A DNA stretch of 6,088 nt from Anaerolineaceae bacterium (GTDB lineage: Bacteria > Chloroflexota > Anaerolineae > Anaerolineales > Anaerolineaceae), in the NCBI GenBank assembly GCA_028714615.1, contig JAQTMA010000240.1, forward strand, positions 1 to 6,088, given 5' to 3'. A program made the position numbers and the translations under genes. The notes beneath the pieces were generated by a model. It searched no databases, had not been told where the DNA came from, and saw only the letters and a program-made list of their open reading frames with translations. This document shows, piece after piece, positions 1 through 5,139 of this stretch. Position 1 is the stretch's first letter, and each line of letters starts with the position of its first letter.

Positions 1-155
1 TCGCATAGCTCCTGTTCTTTCCAGTCAAATCCGGTTTTTAAGCCTTCCAACCCAACCAGCACATGGTCGGCACATTCGGTCGAGAGGTTTCGTCTGAATA
101 CAGCACCGTAAAAAACTTGTTCATCAACATGGTAAACGTATTTGCTGCATTTTGG
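1..155 (-). other. Open minus-strand stretch at left edge, possible gene fragment
   Basis: Reading the minus strand from 155 down to the window edge gives 51 codons without a stop, after a TAG at 158-156. The translation looks protein-like (for example FYGAVFRRNLSTECADHVLV, then GLEGLKTGFDWKEQELC), but no family is recognised. The only start codon is an internal GTG at 62-60 with no obvious ribosome site, so this is not a clean gene start. A six-T run (minus strand) lies where this frame would join the other open minus frame (265-38), so a frameshifted remnant is possible. It could also be chance. The sequence left of the window is needed to decide. Confidence 0.2.
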
Positions 156-185
156 CTAGTGAATCTTTCGGCAGAATCTTTATGC

Positions 186-201
186 CGCATTACATTATGC
201 G
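186..201. promoter_or_regulatory. Small dyad upstream of operon, possible operator
   Basis: The 16-bp sequence CGCATTACATTATGCG has perfect 5-bp inverted arms (CGCAT/ATGCG) around a 6-bp spacer. It lies about 40 bp before the proposed -35 element. A dimeric regulator could bind such a site, but no regulator gene is in the window and a dyad this short can arise by chance. Confidence 0.15.
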
Positions 202-238
202 TTATCACGGACAACTGAATATGTGGATCGACTTGCGG

Positions 239-266
239 TTGATAGAGGGCTTTCTCAAGTGACAAT
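239..266 (+). promoter_or_regulatory. Possible promoter of the thioredoxin/peptide/ABC operon
   Basis: A -35-like TTGATA (239-244; five of six match TTGACA) is followed after 16 bp by a weaker -10-like GACAAT (261-266; four of six match TATAAT). Transcription would start near 273, giving a leader of about 30 nt that contains the ribosome site of the first gene. The position fits, but the -10 box is poor. Confidence 0.3.
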
Positions 267-293
267 CTCTAAACCACAAAGTCCTAATTCACA

Positions 294-298
294 AGGGG
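294..298 (+). promoter_or_regulatory. Ribosome binding site of the thioredoxin-like gene
   Basis: AGGGG lies 6 nt before the ATG at 305. It fixes the start: the other nearby ATG at 300 opens a frame that stops after two codons. Confidence 0.6.
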
Positions 299-304
299 TA
301 TGAA

Positions 305-886
305 ATGAATGAAAAAGCAGCCACAAAGATTGATACCTTGAGTATTCTGGTCTTAGGTATTTTGGTTATTCAGTCGCTTTTGATCATCATATTGCTCGAT
401 TCTGTGAAAAAGCTTAATTCACAGGTCAGTATTGTTCTGCAATCATCAGCAGGTTCGACGGTCTCTCTTCCTAATCCCTTGATCGGGAAACCTTATGTTG
501 ATTTTGAATTAGCAGATTCAGAGGGGGACCGGTTTCTCTTAAGCAACCATTTGAATAAACCCACACTACTTGTTTTTTCAAACCACCAATGCTCAGCATG
601 TCAAAAGATGTATCCTGAGCTTCAGAAATTCATTGCCGATAATCCACAAATCGACGTAATTATTATCGCGTCAAACTCGCAGGAGCAAAATGCGGAATTC
701 GTTCAAGCCTTTACCCAGAATGTTACAAATGTTAGTGTCCTTGAGGGAACCCAGGAGGTTTTCGAACATTATGGTGTAAGTGCGACACCTACTTTCTTCT
801 CGCTGAACTCAGATGGAACGATCATTCATTCTGCAAGCGTAATGACCGAGAAACAAATAGTGGAACTCATGCAAGGAACAAACTGA
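305..886 (+). CDS. Membrane-anchored thioredoxin-fold (TlpA/MauD-like) oxidoreductase
   Basis: This 193-residue protein has a short positively charged N-terminus (K4, K8), one hydrophobic helix at about residues 11-31, a linker, and a thioredoxin/redoxin domain from about residue 59. The active site is C96-S-A-C99 in the context FSNHQCSACQKMYPEL, and the conserved cis-proline is in the TPTF motif (P162). Helix charge suggests the catalytic domain faces outward. Members of the family oxidise, reduce or rearrange disulfides in exported proteins; MauD does this for a disulfide-rich enzyme subunit. The next gene, 17 nt downstream, encodes a secreted peptide with eight cysteines in its mature part, the obvious candidate substrate (inference). 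Codons for residues 181-188 (TEKQIVEL) form the left arm of a long inverted repeat around the peptide gene. Base composition is low in GC (22 of 60 in positions 601-660). The fold is confident; the precise redox role is not. Confidence 0.88.
   Translation: MNEKAATKIDTLSILVLGILVIQSLLIIILLDSVKKLNSQVSIVLQSSAGSTVSLPNPLIGKPYVDFELADSEGDRFLLSNHLNKPTLLVFSNHQCSACQKMYPELQKFIADNPQIDVIIIASNSQEQNAEFVQAFTQNVTNVSVLEGTQEVFEHYGVSATPTFFSLNSDGTIIHSASVMTEKQIVELMQGTN
845..869 (+). repeat. Left arm of 25-bp inverted repeat flanking the peptide gene
   Basis: This segment matches the reverse complement of 1227-1251 at 24 of 25 positions; the mismatch is at 853. It lies inside the 3' end of the thioredoxin-like gene and encodes TEKQIVEL. 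The core CAAATAGTGGAACTCA is identical in both arms. A match this long within 6 kb is very unlikely by chance. The arms enclose 357 bp holding only the Cys-rich peptide gene. Confidence 0.9.
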
Positions 887-893
887 CCAAAAC

Positions 894-900
894 GGAGGGG
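894..900 (+). promoter_or_regulatory. Strong ribosome binding site of the peptide gene
   Basis: GGAGGGG, the best Shine-Dalgarno sequence in the window, lies just before the ATG at 904; its GGAGG core is 5 nt from the start. It strongly supports this small gene as real and suggests heavy translation of the peptide compared with neighbouring genes. Confidence 0.75.
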
Positions 901-903
901 AGA

Positions 904-1170
904 ATGTTTCTACGATTGTCGAGATTACAAAACAGGTTCGCAACAATGATCATGGCAATGACCCTTGTTGTTTTCCTGGCAGCCGCGTTCGTCACGACCC
1001 ATGTCCAGGCGGGCACAACTTGTGGCGGGTGGCATGACACGGGCTACTGTTGCGATGAATGGTGGCCCGGTCTCCAGGATTGGCAGGAAGACCACTGTGC
1101 AACGTGTACAACTGGTGGCTGCGTTGAATTCACCAACTATCGCTGCAATACGTTCAGCCAATGCCCCTAG
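904..1170 (+). CDS. Small secreted Cys- and Trp-rich peptide
   Basis: This 88-residue product has a classic Sec signal peptide: basic N-region (R4, R7, R11), hydrophobic core at about 15-30, and a likely cleavage site after V34-Q-A36. The mature part would be 52 residues with eight cysteines (40, 49, 50, 65, 68, 73, 81, 87), enough for four disulfides. It has four tryptophans (43, 53, 54, 60) and is acidic (seven Asp/Glu, one Arg). I recognise no family. It could be a bacteriocin-like peptide, a signal, or a small redox or structural subunit. The strong ribosome site, signal peptide and adjacent thioredoxin-fold gene support a real disulfide-folded product. Its GC (36 and 37 of 60 at 961-1020 and 1021-1080) is far above that of both neighbours, and a 25-bp inverted repeat brackets it, so it may be a separately acquired or exchangeable cassette. 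Confidence 0.8.
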   Translation: MFLRLSRLQNRFATMIMAMTLVVFLAAAFVTTHVQAGTTCGGWHDTGYCCDEWWPGLQDWQEDHCATCTTGGCVEFTNYRCNTFSQCP

Positions 1171-1179
1171 TGAATAAAT

Positions 1180-1227
1180 CCTTCAGTAAGAAAGCTCTTT
1201 GATGGATTGTAACAAACTGAGGTTTTT
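1180..1227 (+). terminator. Possible intrinsic terminator or attenuator after the peptide gene
   Basis: CCTTCAGT (1180-1187) can pair with ACTGAGG (1216-1222) with one bulged T, and TTTTT (1223-1227) follows at once. The loop of 28 nt is long, so the structure is only moderately convincing. Located 9 nt after the peptide stop, it could lower expression of the ABC genes compared with the peptide. Confidence 0.3.
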
Positions 1228-1251
1228 GAGTTCCACTATTTGCTTCTCGGT
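1227..1251 (-). repeat. Right arm of 25-bp inverted repeat flanking the peptide gene
   Basis: This is the reverse complement of 845-869 at 24 of 25 positions. It ends 5 nt before the ABC ATPase start codon and covers part of that gene's weak ribosome site. On the minus strand it encodes TEKQIVEL, as the left arm does, with AAG in place of AAA for lysine. The minus frame then continues KNLSLLQSIKELSY to a TGA at 1185-1183. Upstream on the minus strand a TAA (1258-1256) closes the frame, so only a gene fragment is present in this orientation. Confidence 0.9.
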
Positions 1252-1256
1252 GAATT

Positions 1257-2126
1257 ATGTCAATCATTGTAGAACACATATCGAAGAAATATACTCGGAC
1301 GGCTGATTACGCCCTACAGGATATCAGTTTCGAGTTCGAGCATGGTATTTTCGGATTACTTGGGCCAAATGGGGCGGGCAAAACCACCCTGATCAAAATC
1401 CTCGCATCCCTTATTAAGCCAAACTCAGGTGCGGTGCATGTAAATGGGTTTGATACCGTAAAAGAGGCCCAGGAAGTCCGGAACAGCATCGGGATCATTC
1501 CGCAAGAATATAACCTTTACCCGAATTTCCGAGCCAGAGAATTTCTTGAATATATGGCGCTACTAAGTCATTCCAGTTGCTCTGCTACTCGAATCATGGA
1601 GGTGCTGACTGAAGTTGGATTGGGCCGTCAGGCTAACGATAATATCCACACACTTTCCGGAGGCATGAAACAGCGTTTAGTCATTGCCCAGGCTTTGATT
1701 CATGATCCGCCAGTCTTGCTGATTGATGAACCAACTGCCGGACTGGATCCTGCGGAACGGGTGCGCTTTCGAAATCTCTTTAGCGAAATTGCTTTAGAAA
1801 AGACCGTGCTTTTGTCGACTCACATTGTTGAAGACATCGTCGCTACGACGGATCAGGTAATGCTTCTGGATCGCGGTCATCTCGTCTATAAAGGCCAGGT
1901 TTCTGAACTGGTCGCAACCGCGAATGGAAGGGTGTGGGAGACAAAAGTGAATCACAGTGAGTGGAGTAAATTCAAGGAAAGATTCAAGATCCTATCCTTC
2001 CGCCAAACACCCTCTCTGGAGTTTATGGAGGTCCGATTTTCCACTACGGATGCAATGGCGCCAGATGGGGCAACCTCTGCAGTTCCGAACATCGAAGATG
2101 CTTATCTTTTGATGATTTCGTCTTAA
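1257..2126 (+). CDS. ABC transporter ATP-binding protein (ABC-2 exporter type)
   Basis: This 289-residue protein has all ABC ATPase motifs: Walker A GPNGAGKTT (36-44), Q-loop Q83, signature LSGGMKQR (133-140), Walker B LLIDEP (154-159), D-loop AGLD (161-164) and switch His189 in STHIVED. The layout resembles the CcmA/NatA/BcrA-type ATPases that power ABC-2 exporters and drug or peptide resistance pumps. About 80 residues after the catalytic core form a divergent C-terminal extension, common in this group. The start is fixed by an in-frame TGA at 1251-1253 two codons upstream; the ribosome site (GGTGA, 1249-1253) is weak and overlaps the right arm of the inverted repeat. The next gene starts 9 nt after its stop, so it should power the two permeases downstream. 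Substrate is unknown; the Cys-rich peptide is the contextual candidate. Confidence 0.95.
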   Translation: MSIIVEHISKKYTRTADYALQDISFEFEHGIFGLLGPNGAGKTTLIKILASLIKPNSGAVHVNGFDTVKEAQEVRNSIGIIPQEYNLYPNFRAREFLEYMALLSHSSCSATRIMEVLTEVGLGRQANDNIHTLSGGMKQRLVIAQALIHDPPVLLIDEPTAGLDPAERVRFRNLFSEIALEKTVLLSTHIVEDIVATTDQVMLLDRGHLVYKGQVSELVATANGRVWETKVNHSEWSKFKERFKILSFRQTPSLEFMEVRFSTTDAMAPDGATSAVPNIEDAYLLMISS

Positions 2127-2135
2127 CCAAAAGCA

Positions 2136-4289
2136 ATGGTGCTATCGATACGGGCATTTCTGGGGGCAATTATATACGAGTGGAAAACTCAATGCTCTCA
2201 ACGGAGCAATTGGCTGCTCGCGTTGGCCTTCATGGCCATTTTCTGGCTAAGCTTTCGACTCCAAGAATTCCCCGTAAGATCGGCAATTGGATTTTCGGTT
2301 AGCACTGCCCAGGGTCTGGGTTTGTTCGGTAGTTTGTTTATAGCCGTTATCAGTGTCCACAATCTGTTGCGTGAGACACATCCGGGTTTTGATTACTTTT
2401 GGAGCAGATCCTTACCGGCTGGATTCTATCCATGGTTCAAGTTCTTTGGTTCTGGATTAACTGTATTTACGTTCTTGATCCCCACAGCGCTCTCCTTTTT
2501 GATTCTGTTGTTGATCTTCTTCGGCTATAGATCATTGCTGCCGGGATTGAAAGTATGGCTCATCCTCATTTGTCCTACTTTTTTGTTCATTTTGAGCCTC
2601 AGCCTACTCCTTAGCCTGCTAATTCGGCGAAATGTTATTGCAACATTAGTTCTGGCGCTGATTGTTACTGGCGATCTGGTTCAGAATTTTGACGTGACCA
2701 GGTTGATGGCTTTCGCTCCTTACGATATCTATGCCTCCGCATTGATCGGTTTTGGACCTGATGATTCTTTCGTGTTTCTGAATCGTGCTTTGTATCTGAT
2801 CCTGACGTTGTTGAATTATGTTCTTTCCTTGATCTTATCGAATTACTGTCTTCCGGTGATTGCCAATAAGAAGCCTTCGTTGGTCGCAGCTTTCAGGATA
2901 TTCATGGTTATGTCGCTCGTTGCTGGTTCATGGGTGATCGCAGAACGTTATTTGCGGTTGAGTAAGATCGCCAATGCCCCGGCCAATCCAGCCGGACATA
3001 TTCTCCAGAAGGAAGGGTGTACTCTCTTTGATTCTTACAAAATCAACTTCGTCTTGGATGAAACTGGGAAAATAACCTCTGGAACTGCGTTACTAAAGCT
3101 CCACCCTGTGAGTTCGGAGGTGACAATTCCGATTACGCTAAACTCCGGCATGAAAATGGCTGACTCCCAACTCATTGTTGACAAGTCACTCATCCTGAGG
3201 CCAGACAATGAATCGGTTAACAAAGAAACTGAAATAAGAATCGATTATCGGGGTGAAATGATCATTCCCCGATTCGCATATACTACTTTTTACCAAGAAC
3301 AGGAGGTCGCTGCCCTTGGCTTTGAGACGGGTTTTTACGCGGACTCCAGGTATGCCTTCATTCTCGGCAATGGAACCTGGCATCCATTTTCCGAGTGTCC
3401 CCCCGATTCCATTATCATTACCATCCCCAGGTCATATCCTGTAATCTATTCGTCTGCCGATACAACCACAAAAAACACGGATACTTCTTCATCCATCTGG
3501 TCTTCATCCACGCCTGGTGTATTGTTGCTAGCAGGCAAGTATCCCAAAAATATTCAGGATAAGGTATGGAACATACTTTTGCCGGATCGACTCATGCCAG
3601 AGGACACCCAATCTCTCCTTCTCGGTACTTACCAATCAGCAATCGTCCATCTGGCAAAGCACGTTTCCGAAACAGAAAACCTTCCTAAACAAATCATGGT
3701 CGTACCTTTACTCCAACAAACCTACCAGCAAGACGCACTAACCACCATTTTTATTCCCGAGCGGCTAAGTTTTTCAAGAGAATTAACCGCTCCAGGAAAT
3801 GATTCTTCGCTACAGAAAAGTAATTACGGGTTTGTTTCATCAGCAGCATTGGATGTGTTGCTCTCCTGGTGGTGCGAAAAATGTGCCTGTCCAGAACTTG
3901 CTAATCATCTGTTATCTAAACACACCAAAAACAGCTTTCGTAAGGAAGGCTACCTTGTCGATTCTTTGCTCTATTATGCAAGCCTGCAATTATCCGCTGA
4001 AATGAACCAACAAATTAATGTTGGAGAAATTGTCAGTCTTTACAGGTCTGCGCTCGATGATCCGCTGCGAATGGTGCAATTGCCGTTGATACTTCCCTCC
4101 GAATCAATTCAGATTCTTTCGCAACTAAATGCCTTATGGGATCAAATCACCCCACAGGATTTCTGGCAATTGGTGGAGGAATGTAGGAAGCAATCGCAAT
4201 CTGAACCACTCCAGATGGACAAATTTGCCAGGTTGGTTAAAATAATTACTGGTCATGATTTCCATAATCTGCAAGGAACGATTCCATGA
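2136..4289 (+). CDS. ABC permease fused to large extracytoplasmic M1-peptidase-like domain
   Basis: This 717-residue protein has about seven hydrophobic segments within residues 25-269 (roughly 25-40, 57-76, 107-129, 140-163, 165-180, 218-240, 250-269), then a soluble region from about 270 to the end that is probably outside the membrane. ABC-2 permeases fused to M1-type aminopeptidase domains are a known architecture. The soluble part has weak hints of that fold: an NGTWHP segment (412-417) like the aromatic-x-Pro motif before M1 catalytic domains, and LDVLLSWWC (572-580), which lines up with HELAHQWWG of M1 enzymes. The zinc-binding HExxH is absent (LDVLL), so if related it is catalytically dead, perhaps a binding or sensing domain. 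Cysteines 580, 583 and 585 are clustered. No clear ribosome site precedes the ATG; translation may be coupled to the ATPase gene. The permease assignment is solid; the M1 relation is tentative. Confidence 0.8.
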   Translation: MVLSIRAFLGAIIYEWKTQCSQRSNWLLALAFMAIFWLSFRLQEFPVRSAIGFSVSTAQGLGLFGSLFIAVISVHNLLRETHPGFDYFWSRSLPAGFYPWFKFFGSGLTVFTFLIPTALSFLILLLIFFGYRSLLPGLKVWLILICPTFLFILSLSLLLSLLIRRNVIATLVLALIVTGDLVQNFDVTRLMAFAPYDIYASALIGFGPDDSFVFLNRALYLILTLLNYVLSLILSNYCLPVIANKKPSLVAAFRIFMVMSLVAGSWVIAERYLRLSKIANAPANPAGHILQKEGCTLFDSYKINFVLDETGKITSGTALLKLHPVSSEVTIPITLNSGMKMADSQLIVDKSLILRPDNESVNKETEIRIDYRGEMIIPRFAYTTFYQEQEVAALGFETGFYADSRYAFILGNGTWHPFSECPPDSIIITIPRSYPVIYSSADTTTKNTDTSSSIWSSSTPGVLLLAGKYPKNIQDKVWNILLPDRLMPEDTQSLLLGTYQSAIVHLAKHVSETENLPKQIMVVPLLQQTYQQDALTTIFIPERLSFSRELTAPGNDSSLQKSNYGFVSSAALDVLLSWWCEKCACPELANHLLSKHTKNSFRKEGYLVDSLLYYASLQLSAEMNQQINVGEIVSLYRSALDDPLRMVQLPLILPSESIQILSQLNALWDQITPQDFWQLVEECRKQSQSEPLQMDKFARLVKIITGHDFHNLQGTIP
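4273..4278 (+). promoter_or_regulatory. Ribosome binding site of the second permease gene
   Basis: AAGGAA lies 7 nt before the ATG at 4286, inside the end of the upstream gene. With the ATGA overlap (4286-4289) it supports this start and translational coupling of the two permease genes. Confidence 0.5.
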
Positions 4290-5011
4290 AGGCTCAGGAG
4301 GTTAATGCGAAACGGAACGCGATACTTGCGAGTCGGATACGTGCATTTTACGATCTTAAATGCAGTTCAATTGGATTATCTTGGGCGCTGGCTTTTTTCA
4401 TCGGGGTGAGTTGCATTCTGGTTCTGGAAACAAATTTGGATCTTGAGGAACGGCAACTGCGCCTTGCGTTATTGACAGAAGTGCTCTCTCCGATCATGAT
4501 TGGTTTTTTTTCGAATACGCTTCTGATGAATGAGATCGAGTTGAGATCGGTGGTGTTCCCTGCCACCAGGATTGGTTTGCCAGTTCTTTGGTCGCGGAGG
4601 GTAGGCGCCTTGTTCCTGACCTATTGCCTGGTATTGACGTCCGTGCTAATCATCATCAATATCTTTTATCCGGAAATCGGATACATCCCCTATGCTTTAG
4701 CTTCATTACCCACCTGCCTGTTCATTTCATGTCTGGTTTCGGCATTTAGCTTTATATTTAAAGAGATGAATGCGGGTTTTTTGGCAGGAATTTTCATCTG
4801 GTCGCTCAATTTCATTGGAGCTAGAGCTGCATTGAGCGTTTTCGGTCCACGGTTTTACATTTTCTATGGGTGGGCATTACTCAAATTTTCGCTTCCGCCC
4901 GGATTCATTTGGGCGAACAAGATGATACTCACGTTCATCGCCCTCGTTTTGTATATGTTGTGCATAATCTTGTTGCAGAATAGCGAAAGAATCCTTTCAT
5001 CAAAAAGATGA
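4286..5011 (+). CDS. ABC-2 type permease, six predicted membrane segments
   Basis: This 241-residue protein is hydrophobic, with about six likely membrane helices (roughly residues 29-47, 66-82, 105-126, 134-157, 162-181, 212-231), a basic N-terminus and a basic C-terminal tail (RILSSKR). I see no catalytic motif or soluble domain. The start overlaps the stop of the larger permease by 4 nt (ATGA), so the two are probably made together and paired as a heterodimer with the ATPase. The segment NEIELRSVVFPATR (82-95), a charged stretch after the second helix, is of the type ABC-2 permeases use as a coupling region facing the ATPase (inference). Little sequence identity to a named family is visible; the call rests on hydropathy, length and operon position. 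Confidence 0.75.
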   Translation: MKAQEVNAKRNAILASRIRAFYDLKCSSIGLSWALAFFIGVSCILVLETNLDLEERQLRLALLTEVLSPIMIGFFSNTLLMNEIELRSVVFPATRIGLPVLWSRRVGALFLTYCLVLTSVLIIINIFYPEIGYIPYALASLPTCLFISCLVSAFSFIFKEMNAGFLAGIFIWSLNFIGARAALSVFGPRFYIFYGWALLKFSLPPGFIWANKMILTFIALVLYMLCIILLQNSERILSSKR

Positions 5012-5014
5012 TCG

Positions 5015-5058
5015 CCGATCCCAGACTGTGCGGGATTGGAAGTTGAACGGAGATTTTT
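5015..5058 (+). terminator. Possible terminator at the end of the operon
   Basis: CCGATCCC (5015-5022) pairs with GGGATTGG (5032-5039), giving an 8-bp stem with one G-U pair and a 9-nt loop, starting 3 nt after the last operon stop. The T-run (TTTTT, 5054-5058) comes 14 nt later, not directly after the stem, so it is not a textbook intrinsic terminator. Confidence 0.3.
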
Positions 5059-5121
5059 CTGCCTCCAACGGTCTGTGGACGCATAATAAGAACTACCTGA
5101 AAGTCCTCCGCCTTTGAAATC

Positions 5122-5130
5122 TGATACAAT
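5122..5130 (+). promoter_or_regulatory. Extended -10 promoter of the YabE/RpfB-like gene, probably leaderless
   Basis: TGATACAAT has a TG extension and a -10 box TACAAT (5125-5130; five of six match TATAAT). Transcription would begin about 7 nt later, at 5137-5140, on or next to the ATG at 5140. No Shine-Dalgarno sequence precedes that ATG (CCAAACCGA). A leaderless mRNA is therefore likely. No good -35 box is seen at the usual distance. Confidence 0.5.
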
Positions 5131-5139
5131 CCAAACCGA

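Noticed and set aside
38..265. 75-codon minus-strand frame as a stand-alone gene
   Set aside because: It starts with TTG, has no clear ribosome site, and its translation has no recognisable motif; kept only as part of a possible remnant.
925..1161. Minus-strand frame opposite the peptide gene, also Cys-rich
   Set aside because: Its cysteines are a by-product of the antisense of a GC-rich gene; it lacks a signal peptide and a ribosome site, while the plus-strand peptide has both.
904..1170. Peptide as a true MauA (methylamine dehydrogenase light chain)
   Set aside because: It is too short, has eight mature cysteines where I recall about twelve in MauA, and no heavy chain or other mau genes are present; only the thioredoxin pairing is similar.
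2136..4289. Active zinc aminopeptidase in the permease fusion
   Set aside because: No HExxH motif exists anywhere in the protein.
5012..5139. tRNA or other structured RNA gene between operon and wall-protein gene
   Set aside because: No cloverleaf, T-loop motif or CCA-type end is visible; only a small hairpin and a promoter are supported.
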